Shown: piece by piece, positions 45,016 through 53,469 of the stretch
Layout of the letters: the number at the start of each line of letters is the position of its first letter
Numbering within the stretch: position 1 is the stretch's first letter
Source: Marivirga atlantica
GTDB taxonomy: Bacteria; Bacteroidota; Bacteroidia; Cytophagales; Cyclobacteriaceae
Length of the DNA stretch: 64,000 bases
Assembly (NCBI RefSeq): GCF_016734805.1
Contig: NZ_JAERQG010000001.1
Coordinates: 1,178,001 to 1,242,000, forward strand
Direction of reading: 5' to 3'
The notes under the pieces: generated by a model
Told to the model about the DNA's origin: nothing
Databases searched by the model: none
What the model saw: only the letters and a program-made list of their open reading frames with translations
Made by a program: the position numbers and the translations under genes

Positions 45016-47502
45016 ATGGAAAATAAAGTAATGAATGATATGGATAATAAGACTTCAATAAATAAGAAGCATCTTTTTGAGATAGTAAACGATGCTGCCA
45101 AGAAAGTAGCACCTCTATGGCCACTTGAGAACTTTGTTGCAGTCAATCCTTTTATGGGTATGAGTGATAAAAGCTTTAACAGAGTAGCTCATGAATTATC
45201 TATTACTGCTGATATTCAGATGACTCTGCCAACTGCTTTTTACCTTCAGAAGATTGATGAAGGTACCATTAAAGAAACTGATTTGGCTGCGATTTTAGAT
45301 AGAAAACAGCATCATAATTATTCGGATGTCGATGATTTCATACACGCCTTAAAAAACTACAAATATGAAGATGCCCGATCTTTTCAGCTTGTGGTTGATT
45401 TAGCTTCAGAATTAACAGGTAAAGATTGGGATAGATACGTTAAACATAGAATTACAACTTGGGCTACTTCTTACTTTGATAAAGGTCAGGCTAGCTGGCA
45501 GGCCTCATTTACTGGAGAGAAGCTTTTCCATGCCTGGAAGAAAGAAGCCGAAATAGACAGAACATCGGATATATCAGGAATAAGAGGTTTCAGGAGGTTA
45601 TTAAAGGCGATGCCTGATGATCATTTGCTGGCTATTGAATATGCTTGTGAAACTTTAGGCATAAACCAGAAAGTATTACCTATTTACTTACAAAGCTTAT
45701 TGTTGCGCAATGGTGGCTGGGCAGCTTTTATCGCTAAAATAGATTGGGATGCTAAACTCAAAGGCGAAGAGTCAAACGTGCTCACACAATTTGTAGCAAT
45801 TCTACTCACTATGGAGTTAGGTCTGTTTTCTTGTATAAAGAATCATGAGTTAATGAATCGCTGGGATTCAAACATGCGGAACTTATCAGATATTGAGTTT
45901 GATAATATGACAAATGGACAACTCGTAAATAACTTGATTTTACAAGAGGCCTTTGATCATGCCAAGCAACGTGAGTTGATAGAGAAACTTAATATGGCTA
46001 GTCCTACAAAAGAAAACAAAGTTAAGGTTAAAGCGCAGGCGATCTTCTGTATTGACGTTCGCTCGGAGGTGTTTAGAAGGAATTTAGAACATGTAGATAA
46101 CGCAATTGAAACATTAGGTTTTGCAGGCTTCTTCGGCTTTCCAGTTAAACATGTGCCTATTGGTCAAAAAGAAGGTGATGATCATTGTCCAGCCTTAATT
46201 ACAACTTCTCACACTATTGAAGAGTATATTCCTGACAGTGACTTAAACAAAAGAGCTTTCAACTCAAGCAAGCTGTTCACACAGTTTCAACAATTGGTAA
46301 AAACTTTTAAGTCTGGAGCCATTACTTGCTTCAGTTTTGTAAGTCCATTAGGACTGTCATTTCTTCCAAAACTATTTACTGATTCCTTTGGACTGACAAG
46401 TCCGGTAAAAAAGCCATCCAGTCAATTTGGTGATAAGATTGAAAGTAAGAAGGCAGTCAATCTATCAACCATAAGTGGGGCAGAAATTACTACTGGTATA
46501 CCGCTGGAAGACAGAGTTAAGCTGGCAAAAAATGCATTGAAAGCTATGAGCTTAACTTCCGGATTTGGAGAGTTTGTTTTAATCGTTGGCCATGCGGCAG
46601 ATATGGTGAACAACCCACATGCATCAGGATATGATTGTGGGGCCTGTGGTGGTAGAAGCGGGGCACCAAATGCAAAGGTTGCTGCCAAAGTGCTTAATGA
46701 TGTTAAAGTACGTGAAGCACTAAATGTTGATGGTATAAATACCCCGAAAGAAACCGTTTTCATGGCTTGCCTGCATAATACTACAACTGACGAAATCAAA
46801 GTTTATCATGAAGACGAACTAGATGCAGACAAGTTAAATGCTTTTCAATCAGTGAAAGAATCATTAGCAATGGCAGGCCATTTAACCAGAGCAGAAAGAT
46901 TGCTCAGGTTTCAGTCAGAAGGTGATGATGTTAATAAGGAGATATTCAAAAGAACGAAAGACTGGTCGCAAGTGAGGCCTGAATGGGGTTTGGCGGGATG
47001 CTCTTCTTTTGTGGTAGCTTCAAGGGAACGTACAAAAGCTGTCAACCTTGATGGCAAAACATTTTTGCACTCTTACAATTGGCAGCAAGATGAAAATTTC
47101 GCTGTACTTGAATCGATCATGACAGCACCTATGGTGGTTACAAATTGGATTAATTTACAATACTTTGCTTCTACTGTGGATAACCTACATTTCGGTTCAG
47201 GTAACAAAACGCTACATAATGTATCTGCAGGAGTAGGAGTTTTAGAAGGCTATTCAGGAGACTTAAGAGTAGGCTTACCATGGCAGGCCGTTCATGATGG
47301 AGAAAAATATCAGCACGAGCCAGTTAGATTAAAAGTAGTTATTGAAGCACCAATTGAAGCTATGAATAAAGTGCTCGCTAAACATGATAATGTAAAGCAA
47401 CTATGTGATAATGGCTGGTTGCAATTACTAGCGATGAACGAGGAAGGCAGGGTTGATCAGCGCTATAATGGCAATTTACAATGGAACCCAATTGAACAGT
47501 AG
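45016..47502 (+). CDS. dabA: DabA: zinc-dependent carbonic anhydrase-like subunit (DUF2309)
   Basis: An 828-residue DUF2309 protein, the catalytic half of the DAB carbon-accumulation complex, which converts CO2 to bicarbonate unidirectionally at the inner face of the membrane. The beta-carbonic-anhydrase-like site is intact: C345 and D347 in FCIDVRSEVFRR (with R349), H526 in VGHAADMVNNPHASGYD, and C541 in YDCGACGG. The His-to-Cys spacing of 15 equals that in the characterised Halothiobacillus enzyme (H524, C539). It starts 9 bases after dabB and is followed by a strong terminator, so the operon ends here. Confidence 0.95.
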   Translation: MENKVMNDMDNKTSINKKHLFEIVNDAAKKVAPLWPLENFVAVNPFMGMSDKSFNRVAHELSITADIQMTLPTAFYLQKIDEGTIKETDLAAILDRKQHHNYSDVDDFIHALKNYKYEDARSFQLVVDLASELTGKDWDRYVKHRITTWATSYFDKGQASWQASFTGEKLFHAWKKEAEIDRTSDISGIRGFRRLLKAMPDDHLLAIEYACETLGINQKVLPIYLQSLLLRNGGWAAFIAKIDWDAKLKGEESNVLTQFVAILLTMELGLFSCIKNHELMNRWDSNMRNLSDIEFDNMTNGQLVNNLILQEAFDHAKQRELIEKLNMASPTKENKVKVKAQAIFCIDVRSEVFRRNLEHVDNAIETLGFAGFFGFPVKHVPIGQKEGDDHCPALITTSHTIEEYIPDSDLNKRAFNSSKLFTQFQQLVKTFKSGAITCFSFVSPLGLSFLPKLFTDSFGLTSPVKKPSSQFGDKIESKKAVNLSTISGAEITTGIPLEDRVKLAKNALKAMSLTSGFGEFVLIVGHAADMVNNPHASGYDCGACGGRSGAPNAKVAAKVLNDVKVREALNVDGINTPKETVFMACLHNTTTDEIKVYHEDELDADKLNAFQSVKESLAMAGHLTRAERLLRFQSEGDDVNKEIFKRTKDWSQVRPEWGLAGCSSFVVASRERTKAVNLDGKTFLHSYNWQQDENFAVLESIMTAPMVVTNWINLQYFASTVDNLHFGSGNKTLHNVSAGVGVLEGYSGDLRVGLPWQAVHDGEKYQHEPVRLKVVIEAPIEAMNKVLAKHDNVKQLCDNGWLQLLAMNEEGRVDQRYNGNLQWNPIEQ

Positions 47503-47524
47503 GTTAATATTTTTACTCAACTCT

Positions 47525-47555
47525 AAAGCTAATCCAGAAATGGATTAGCTTTTTT
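47525..47555 (+). terminator. Terminator of the DAB operon
   Basis: An 11-bp perfect stem (AAAGCTAATCC at 47525-47535, GGATTAGCTTT at 47542-47552) with a 6-base loop and a run of T, starting 22 bases after the dabA stop. Confidence 0.9.
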
Positions 47556-47627
47556 AATTTCCATATAAATGAATTATACATTCTCTAAATTTTATATAGT
47601 TTTATAGTCTACTATCAACCTGATTGA

Positions 47628-48179
47628 ATGACTATGACCAAACTATTTAGCCTCAGTTTATTCTTTTTGAGTCAAATGCTTTTTGCTCAGCCAGAAAGTA
47701 ATTTAGAAAAGGAGTGGGTAAAATATGTAAATACTGAGTTCGAACTCAGTATGCCTGTGTCAAAAACAAATTACAGACCGGTTGCAGTTCCTTTTGAAAA
47801 GAGTGTGGTAAAGCGAATTCTTAATTCTGTTAATGCACATGATTTCTTAGAATATAGAGGGTCTAATGACGAATTCTTTTGTACAGTGCAGATTACAGCC
47901 TTTGAGGAGGAAATGAGCACAGAAGGAGTTTCAACTAAATTAATGCAGGCTTTAAAAGATGAACTTGACAAGCTGGATAATAAGGATTTGGTTTACGAAA
48001 ATCTTGAGCCTATCCAGAATGAAAAGAGAATATACCTGGAATATAAAGGCATAAAAGAAACCATGACTATGGTTATGTGGATTAGCCGAAAGCGTGTTAT
48101 CACAGTTTACCTTACTGATGTTAATACCAATAAAAAGTGGACCAGGAAGTTCTTGGAGAACTTTAAAGTCTATGAATAA
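47628..48179 (+). CDS. Exported hypothetical protein
   Basis: A 183-residue protein with a signal peptide (about 1-20, LFAQ). No named family is recognised. It has a two-layer alpha/beta pattern: EFELSMPV, then FEEEMSTEGVSTKLMQALKDEL, then TMVMWISRKRVITVYL, ending KFLENFKVYE. Length and ending recall the small PsbP/DUF1795-like protein at 4766-5302, though sequence identity is low by eye. It lies between the DAB terminator and the hydrolase gene; upstream spacing suggests its own promoter. Confidence 0.65.
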   Translation: MTMTKLFSLSLFFLSQMLFAQPESNLEKEWVKYVNTEFELSMPVSKTNYRPVAVPFEKSVVKRILNSVNAHDFLEYRGSNDEFFCTVQITAFEEEMSTEGVSTKLMQALKDELDKLDNKDLVYENLEPIQNEKRIYLEYKGIKETMTMVMWISRKRVITVYLTDVNTNKKWTRKFLENFKVYE

Positions 48180-48323
48180 ACAGAGATTAGAAAAATTGTT
48201 AAAAAACTTTTCGAAATAGTGTAATAAAAAGTAGAGCATGCGGACTAAAGTGCTGAACGTTCGAAAAAATCTACTTTATGCATAAAGGTGAAAATTGAAT
48301 TGAAACCTTTAATCACTATTAAA

Positions 48324-49202
48324 ATGAAAAGATTAGTATTTGCAATCGCTTTATTATTTACAATAAGTTTTACGCTTAACGCTCAAATTAATAAGAGCTA
48401 TTCTGAATTTGAGGTAGAAGTTACAGGCTCGGGACCGAATTTATTATTAATCCCGGGTGCAACATGCAGTGGGGCAGTATGGTATGAAACTGTAAAAGAA
48501 TTATCGAATCAGTACACCTGCCATGTTTTTACGCTTGCTGGCTATGCAGGAGCTAAGCCATTGGAAGAAGCACCAATTTTACCACAGATCGAAAAGGCAT
48601 TAGCAAACTACATCCTAAAAGAAGCACCCAAACCAGTTGTAATGGGGCACAGCATTGGCGGTTTTATTACGCTTGAGTTGGCTATCCAAAATAAGGACTT
48701 AATCCAAAAAGCCATTGTGGTTGATGCGCTTCCATTTTTGGTAGCGGCCAACAATCCAGCCATGACGGAAGAAATGGCAAAGCAGTATCCTGTTGAGCCT
48801 ATGCTGAAACAATATAAGGAGATGGGTGAAGAGCAATTCCGCAATATGCAAAGCCAAGTGGTAACGAGTATGTTGGCTAATGAAGCTTATCATGATAAAG
48901 TTTTGGATTGGTCCATGAAGTCTGACAGAGCCACCATGGCTTACACTATGAATGAAATGATGACTACAGACTTAAGAGATGATATTGCGGCTATTGAAAT
49001 TCCTGTTATGGTTTTGGGTGCATGGTATCCTCAGTCGCCTTATCCGAAGGAGCAAACAGAAGCACTTTATGCCTCACAATACGAGAAGCTTGATAAGCTG
49101 CAGTTAAAGATGGCTGATAATGCCAGGCACTTCATTATGTATGATTCGCCAGAATGGTTTATGAGTCAGGTAAAGGGTTTTCTTTCAGCTAAATCTCTTT
49201 AA
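48324..49202 (+). CDS. Exported alpha/beta hydrolase
   Basis: A 292-residue alpha/beta hydrolase from the start at 48324; an upstream GTG at 48288 would add 12 residues before the signal peptide (about 1-20, ending LNAQ). The oxyanion stretch LLIPGATCSGAVW is followed by the nucleophile elbow VMGHSIGGFI (Ser), an acid near VMVLGAWYP and the catalytic His in NARHFIMYDSPE. This is an esterase- or peroxidase-type fold; substrate unknown. It precedes the sigma factor gene by 25 bases, so may belong to the same operon. Confidence 0.85.
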   Translation: MKRLVFAIALLFTISFTLNAQINKSYSEFEVEVTGSGPNLLLIPGATCSGAVWYETVKELSNQYTCHVFTLAGYAGAKPLEEAPILPQIEKALANYILKEAPKPVVMGHSIGGFITLELAIQNKDLIQKAIVVDALPFLVAANNPAMTEEMAKQYPVEPMLKQYKEMGEEQFRNMQSQVVTSMLANEAYHDKVLDWSMKSDRATMAYTMNEMMTTDLRDDIAAIEIPVMVLGAWYPQSPYPKEQTEALYASQYEKLDKLQLKMADNARHFIMYDSPEWFMSQVKGFLSAKSL

Positions 49203-49227
49203 TTTTAGCACTACATTAGCCTATAGC

Positions 49228-49725
49228 ATGCACAATCAGAAGCAAAAATTTGAATCCTTTCTTTTAAATCATAAGGATAAAATATACCGGATTTGCCGGG
49301 CTTATGTGTACTATCCTGAACTTACGGATGATCTTATGCAGGAGGTTCTGATAAACCTTTGGTCTAGTCTGGCCTCCTTCAAAGGTCAATCGCAGCTCAC
49401 TACCTGGGCTTACCGGGTAACGGTTAATACAGCTATCTCTTTTAATAAAAAGGAGAAGACTTATCAGGGGAAAAATGCTGGTGAGTATAAAGGTGAATTG
49501 ACAGATGATACTTCACACCGATCCGCCCAGCTGGAAAAAGAAGCACAGTTAGAAAGGCTTCATTTAGCCATAGCGGATTTACCCAAAGCTGAAAGACTGC
49601 TGATTGGTATGTACCTGGAAGATATTTCCTACAAAGAAATTGCGACTATTCTGGGTACAACAACAAACCATGTTGGTGTAAAGCTGAATAGAATTAAGAA
49701 ACAGTTATCAAAAAAATTAAGCTAA
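49228..49725 (+). CDS. ECF-type RNA polymerase sigma factor
   Basis: A 165-residue sigma-70 family ECF factor. Region 2 is at about 12-75 (YPELTDDLMQEVLINLW, then FKGQSQLTTWAYRVTVNTA) and region 4 at about 110-160 (IADLPKAERLLIGMYLED, then SYKEIATILGTTTNHVGVKLNRIKKQL). There is no long spacer or extra domain. The gene directly upstream is a hydrolase. A small membrane protein follows after 6 bases, the usual position of an anti-sigma partner, but no zinc-binding anti-sigma motif is visible in it. Confidence 0.92.
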   Translation: MHNQKQKFESFLLNHKDKIYRICRAYVYYPELTDDLMQEVLINLWSSLASFKGQSQLTTWAYRVTVNTAISFNKKEKTYQGKNAGEYKGELTDDTSHRSAQLEKEAQLERLHLAIADLPKAERLLIGMYLEDISYKEIATILGTTTNHVGVKLNRIKKQLSKKLS

Positions 49726-49731
49726 TCAATT

Positions 49732-50331
49732 ATGGATATAGATGATTTAAAAAACGATTGGCAACAAGAAACCAGTTCCTCTGCACATATAGAAATTGCA
49801 GCTGATAGCTTGCAACAAAAGCTGGAACGACTAAGGAAGAAAATACTGAAAACGAATATCTTCCAAACAGTGGTGATGAGTATCACCATGATATTCATAG
49901 CCTGCATATGGTATGTTTTCAGAGAGGGCAGGAGCTGGGCTTTTCATGCCAGTATCGTGAGCATTGAGTTATTAATAATTGCCATGGTAAGTTTCTTTTG
50001 GTCGAGAACCATTTTGAAGAGAGAGCTTAGCCTGGAGCAAGAAACAGGTGTCTTTATCAGGAATAGCCTTAAAAGACTAAGAAGAACTATTTTTCTCACG
50101 AAAGTAGCCACACCGGTTTATGTGATTTTACTATGGATAAGTCTTATGCTGTATATGTATGAGCTGATGCATTCAGATATGAAAATGTTTTGGATAGCAT
50201 CAGGTATAACCACAGCTTATATGTTAGTGGTTTTAATTTTTGGTTATAGAAAGCATCGGAAGAAGCAAAGAAAAAATGTTGAACCAATAATTAAGGAGTT
50301 GGAAGAAATGTTGGAGACTCTGGAAGGATAA
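49732..50331 (+). CDS. Membrane protein, probable partner or anti-sigma of the ECF factor
   Basis: A 199-residue protein with a short N-terminal helix (DIDDLKNDWQQET) and four hydrophobic segments (about 42-62, 70-90, 120-140, 150-172). The C-terminal tail is very basic then acidic (RKHRKKQRKN, then EELEEMLETLE). Bacteroidota ECF genes are often followed by such LKNxWQ-starting membrane proteins. The anti-sigma role is inferred from position and this N-terminus; it is not a classic ZAS or FecR protein. It starts 6 bases after the sigma gene and a strong terminator follows. Confidence 0.75.
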   Translation: MDIDDLKNDWQQETSSSAHIEIAADSLQQKLERLRKKILKTNIFQTVVMSITMIFIACIWYVFREGRSWAFHASIVSIELLIIAMVSFFWSRTILKRELSLEQETGVFIRNSLKRLRRTIFLTKVATPVYVILLWISLMLYMYELMHSDMKMFWIASGITTAYMLVVLIFGYRKHRKKQRKNVEPIIKELEEMLETLEG

Positions 50332-50337
50332 AAAGAT

Positions 50338-50362
50338 AAGCAGCTGATTAGCTGCTTTTTTT
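50338..50362 (+). terminator. Terminator of the sigma-factor operon
   Basis: AAGCAGCT (50338-50345) pairs with AGCTGCTT (50350-50357) around a GATT loop, followed by a run of T. It separates the sigma operon from the Kiwa-like pair. Confidence 0.88.
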
Positions 50363-50381
50363 ATGCCTTTCGATGAACGGC

Positions 50382-50412
50382 TTGGTCTATGGGATTTAAT
50401 TATATAGATTGG
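50382..50412 (+). promoter_or_regulatory. Possible promoter of the Kiwa-like pair
   Basis: TTGG (50382-50385), 19 bases, then TAGATTGG (50405-50412): close to the Bacteroidota consensus with one mismatch in each box. It lies 80 bases before the kwaA start, and a weak hairpin sits in the leader. Confidence 0.35.
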
Positions 50413-50492
50413 AAGTTGTATTTTACAAATAAAATCAATCAAAACCTAAACAGAGGTGGTTTCCATAAAACCGCTCTCATTGATTTTTAATA

Positions 50493-51113
50493 ATGAAAAA
50501 TAAGAGGAAAATAAACGCACTGCATAATTCAGCGAGCTTCTCACTTTTTGTAACCTCTTATGCTCCATTATTCTTTTTAATAATTTTTAAGCAAGTTTAT
50601 GAAAATATACAATTTCTTAGTTGGGGTGGACTTAATTCAGCTTCAATCACAATTTTTATAGAAAGGTTTGGGTTGTCAACTATCCTTTTGATGATTGGAG
50701 TTGTTGGTATTTACGGAACATACAAAACTCTATCCAATATACATGAAAGAGCTAAAAACGGATTTCAGGTTGAAATAACTGACCTAAAGAATAGAAATAG
50801 CGAAGCTATTAATTACATCGCAACGTATATCATTCCATTTGCTTTTCAATCATTTGATAGTTGGCTAGACCTAATATCCATATTAACTATAATTTTTATC
50901 GTTTATCGCATATATATAAGCTCATCATTAATATTAGTAAATCCAATGTTAAGCTTTAAATATGGACTTTTTGAAATTGAATACGAGGAAAATGGAAAGA
51001 TCAGAAGTGCCTTTCTAATATCTAGGGATAAATATATTTCTGAAAATCAAAAAGTTTTGTTGTATGAAGTTGGACATAAGATGTATTATTCAATTAAACC
51101 AAAATCGAAGTGA
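50493..51113 (+). CDS. kwaA: KwaA-like membrane protein of a Kiwa antiphage system
   Basis: A 206-residue membrane protein with four hydrophobic segments (about 18-35, 60-80, 108-125, 130-150). The NYIATYIIPF segment (about 110-119) and a polar end with NPMLSFKYGLFEIEYEE fit KwaA, the membrane sensor of Kiwa, which detects phage at the envelope and partners with KwaB. The stop codon overlaps the start of the next gene as GTGA, and that gene is DUF4868, so the two-gene architecture matches Kiwa. On its own this protein would be hard to name; confidence comes from the pair. Confidence 0.78.
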   Translation: MKNKRKINALHNSASFSLFVTSYAPLFFLIIFKQVYENIQFLSWGGLNSASITIFIERFGLSTILLMIGVVGIYGTYKTLSNIHERAKNGFQVEITDLKNRNSEAINYIATYIIPFAFQSFDSWLDLISILTIIFIVYRIYISSSLILVNPMLSFKYGLFEIEYEENGKIRSAFLISRDKYISENQKVLLYEVGHKMYYSIKPKSK

Positions 51114-52129
51114 TAAAAGACTTACTAAGAAAAATAAAAGAAAGTGATTCAGATAATCTCAATTTATATTTTGTAACAAGAAAACTAAAGAAAGGGATAA
51201 AGGCTAGAGCCAAAGTATTGGAGAAGTACGAGTTTACTGTATACAGTGTTGATATTGATGATGAGATACGTGAACATTTATATGATTTGACAATTAAACA
51301 GTTCGACAACGTTGTAGAAAAAGAGCTTGAGACGACCCCCTTTGAAGTCATTTCTGATGATATTAAAAAGATTTTCACTTATGACATGACTAATAGAGCT
51401 ATGTCTTTTGCAGATGTAGTAAATAATCAATTAGCCAATAAATCTTTATTGAATAAAATTAATGATCTTTCTGATTTATTAAAGGAAGAGGAATTGTGGG
51501 CTTATTCTGTAGGCTTTTATGACGAATCTGATGATGACTGGTTTTATACTTTCCGTAAAATACTTCGTGGAAAAGTGGTTGTTGATGAAGAAAATAGAAA
51601 AAGTAAAAAGCAGAAAGTTAATTTTTTCAGAGCAAAATTTGATGTTGATAATAGTAAGCTAGAGATGCTTCATGGAGAAACAGTCAATTTAGATGAAAAA
51701 GTTGATTGCATATTTTATAATGAAGTCTTTTATATTCTTCAAAGAACGCAATTTGAACAGATTACTGGAATGGCGGAAGAATTTAAAGTGGAGGCGCAGA
51801 ATGTTGTTGAAGAACTGAAAAAGACTAATCTGTTTGAAGGACTTGAGCTATTAGAGCAACATGTAGAAGACAAACCACCTCTTCATAAAAAGTTGGTAAG
51901 ACTAAAAAAGGTTAATACCTATCAAAACCTTAAAATTAAAGATATCAATAGAATGCTTAAAATTGCTAAAAAATATGGAGGCATACTAAGAAAGGACAAG
52001 TCTGGTAAACTTTTAATAGAAAGTAAGGAAGATATTGATTTAACTATTAAGGTTCTGGTTGACTACTTTAAAAAAGGAGAATTTTCTGGTAATTCATATG
52101 GAACTTATAGTGGTAAGCAAATATCTTAA
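51110..52129 (+). CDS. kwaB: KwaB-like DUF4868 protein of a Kiwa antiphage system
   Basis: A 339-residue cytoplasmic protein that I assign to DUF4868, the KwaB family. Supporting blocks: LWAYSVGFYDES (about 126-137), FFRAKFDVDNSKLEML, DCIFYNEVFYIL, then QFEQITGMAEEF. KwaB binds DNA and suppresses late phage transcription or DNA replication; KwaA senses phage at the membrane. Start is a GTG overlapping the kwaA stop, so translation is coupled. It is followed after 27 bases by a DUF4442 gene that is probably unrelated. Family membership is from memory of its motifs and the paired layout. Confidence 0.8.
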   Translation: MIKDLLRKIKESDSDNLNLYFVTRKLKKGIKARAKVLEKYEFTVYSVDIDDEIREHLYDLTIKQFDNVVEKELETTPFEVISDDIKKIFTYDMTNRAMSFADVVNNQLANKSLLNKINDLSDLLKEEELWAYSVGFYDESDDDWFYTFRKILRGKVVVDEENRKSKKQKVNFFRAKFDVDNSKLEMLHGETVNLDEKVDCIFYNEVFYILQRTQFEQITGMAEEFKVEAQNVVEELKKTNLFEGLELLEQHVEDKPPLHKKLVRLKKVNTYQNLKIKDINRMLKIAKKYGGILRKDKSGKLLIESKEDIDLTIKVLVDYFKKGEFSGNSYGTYSGKQIS

Positions 52130-52156
52130 TATCTAGGTTAAGCATATAGTAATTAA

Positions 52157-52681
52157 ATGTCCCTCTACCAAAAAATAGCTGCCATTGGCACCAAATACTT
52201 AGGTAAATCAAGAACCTTTAAATACGGTTTCAACTGGTCGCCTATGTACAGAAGAAGTACGGGGAGAATCATTTCTGTTTCTGATGATTTACTATATATA
52301 AAAATCAAGTTGCCCATCAACTATAAAAACCGGAATTATGTGAATTCCATATTTGGTGGCAGTATGTTTTCTGCTGTTGATCCCATCCCTATGGTACAAC
52401 TCATGAATTTGTTAGGTAACGATTATGTGGTGTGGGACAAGACTGCTGAAATTCGCTTTAAGCGCCCAGCCAGAGAAGACCTCTTCGCGGAGTTTATATA
52501 TTCAATATCTGAATTGAATGACATTAAAAGTAGGGTGGAGGCTCAGGATGAAATCGAAATTGTGAAAACTACTTTACTCACCAATAAAGCCGGAGACAAA
52601 ACCTTCTGCGAAGTACATAAAACCATTTATATCGCTGATAAGGAGTTCTTTAAGGAGAAGAAGCGGTCTAAAGAAAGCTAA
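52157..52681 (+). CDS. DUF4442 (hotdog thioesterase-like) protein
   Basis: A 174-residue protein of the DUF4442/PaaI-like hotdog group. It has IFGGSMFSAVDPIPMVQLMN (about 70-90), in which the FGG motif and following Asp suggest a thioesterase-like pocket, and an AEIRFKRPA strand. Its last residues KES and the TAA stop fall in the first 9 bases of a dispersed repeat (52673-52687), so the repeat inserted at, or created, the gene's end. The annotated C-terminus may be shorter or different from relatives'. Confidence 0.8.
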   Translation: MSLYQKIAAIGTKYLGKSRTFKYGFNWSPMYRRSTGRIISVSDDLLYIKIKLPINYKNRNYVNSIFGGSMFSAVDPIPMVQLMNLLGNDYVVWDKTAEIRFKRPAREDLFAEFIYSISELNDIKSRVEAQDEIEIVKTTLLTNKAGDKTFCEVHKTIYIADKEFFKEKKRSKES

Positions 52682-52804
52682 GCTTTCTAGTTAAAGATCC
52701 CTACCGATAGCTATCGGTAGGAATGACGTTCAACTAAAAAGTGCTAGAAAAAGCCGTCATTCCCTCGAAAGAGGGAATCCATTAATTCAACCATAGGTTG
52801 GATC
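52673..52804. repeat. Palindromic repeat unit 1 (132 bp)
   Basis: Order within the unit: GAAAGCTAAGCTTTC (52673-52687); GATCC, then a 22-bp perfect palindrome (52700-52721) ending AATGACG; a CTAGAA element; CGTC, then a hairpin (ATTCCCTC-GAAA-GAGGGAAT at 52759-52778); and a final TTCAACC-ATA-GGTTG hairpin. The two central hairpins face each other as inverted repeats (AATGACG against CGTCATT). It is one of four related units at 52673-53594. Confidence 0.82.
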
Positions 52805-52840
52805 TTGATGAATGTAGTAAAAAGGATACTTAAACTTATT

Positions 52841-52966
52841 GAAAGTCAAGCTTTCTAATACAAGATCCCCTTTTTCAAGGGGATGACGCTAGAATAATTA
52901 GGTGAGTTTCTATAAACCGTCATTCCCCTGAAAAGGTGAATCTGTTCTGTTCAGATAAAGTCTGAA
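52841..52966. repeat. Palindromic repeat unit 2 (126 bp)
   Basis: Same order as unit 1: GAAAGTCAAGCTTTC, then GATCCCCTTTTTCAAGGGGATGACG, CTAGAAT, CGTCATTCCCC-TGAA-AAGGTGAATC, then TTCAGA and TCTGAA arms. The hairpins differ in loop sequence while the stems are kept by compensating changes. The GIY-YIG gene starts 17 bases later. Confidence 0.82.
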
Positions 52967-52983
52967 AAATACTAAATTGAATT

Positions 52984-53286
52984 ATGCGCGCTAAAGGAGG
53001 ATATGTTTATATAGTCAGTAATGTTATAAGAAGTGTGCTTTACATTGGTGTAACCTCTAACTTATCTGCACGAAGTTCTGAGCATAAACATGGAGAAGGT
53101 TCTCAATTCACTAAAAAATATAAATGCACAGATTTAATTTATTATGAAGTTTTTGAATCAATAGAGGAGGCTATAGCAAGAGAAAAAGTTTTAAAGAAAT
53201 GGAATCGAAAATGGAAGTTGGAACTGATCCGTAAAATGAATCCTAATTTGAAGGACTTATACGATGAGGTAGAAGATTTTAAATAA
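52984..53286 (+). CDS. GIY-YIG nuclease family protein, embedded in palindromic repeats
   Basis: A 100-residue protein with a complete GIY-YIG domain: YVYIVSN (7-13), LYIGVTSN (18-25) with an Arg (residue 30) and EHKHGEGSQFTKKY, then the Glu of AIAREKVLKKW and a terminal NPNLKDLYDE motif. This subfamily is very common in bacterial genomes as isolated genes of unsettled role (repair, defence or mobile-element homing). The gene is exactly between repeat units 2 and 3 (17 bases from unit 2, 12 from unit 3), with no neighbour in its transcription unit. No transposase is present. Confidence 0.88.
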   Translation: MRAKGGYVYIVSNVIRSVLYIGVTSNLSARSSEHKHGEGSQFTKKYKCTDLIYYEVFESIEEAIAREKVLKKWNRKWKLELIRKMNPNLKDLYDEVEDFK

Positions 53287-53298
53287 TATTATTTTGTA

Positions 53299-53430
53299 GA
53301 AAGTCAACTTTCTAACACAAGATCCCTCCCGATAGCTATCGGGAGGAATGAGGCTAGAATAAGGATTTCCGCTTAATAAGATCGTCATTCCCTCGAAAGA
53401 GAGAATCTATTAATTCAACCATAGGTTGAA
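53299..53430. repeat. Palindromic repeat unit 3 (132 bp)
   Basis: GAAAGTCAACTTTC, then GATCC, then a 22-bp perfect palindrome at 53325-53346 (CCTCCCGATAGC and its complement), AATGAGG, CTAGAAT, a 28-base spacer, CGTCATTCCCTC-GAAA-GAGAGAATC, and TTCAACC-ATA-GGTTGAA. Homologous to unit 1 in order and size, with the same GATAGCTATC core. Confidence 0.82.
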
Positions 53431-53469
53431 TCTTTCTAAGAATAGGTGAATTTCAAGTATTAATTTATA

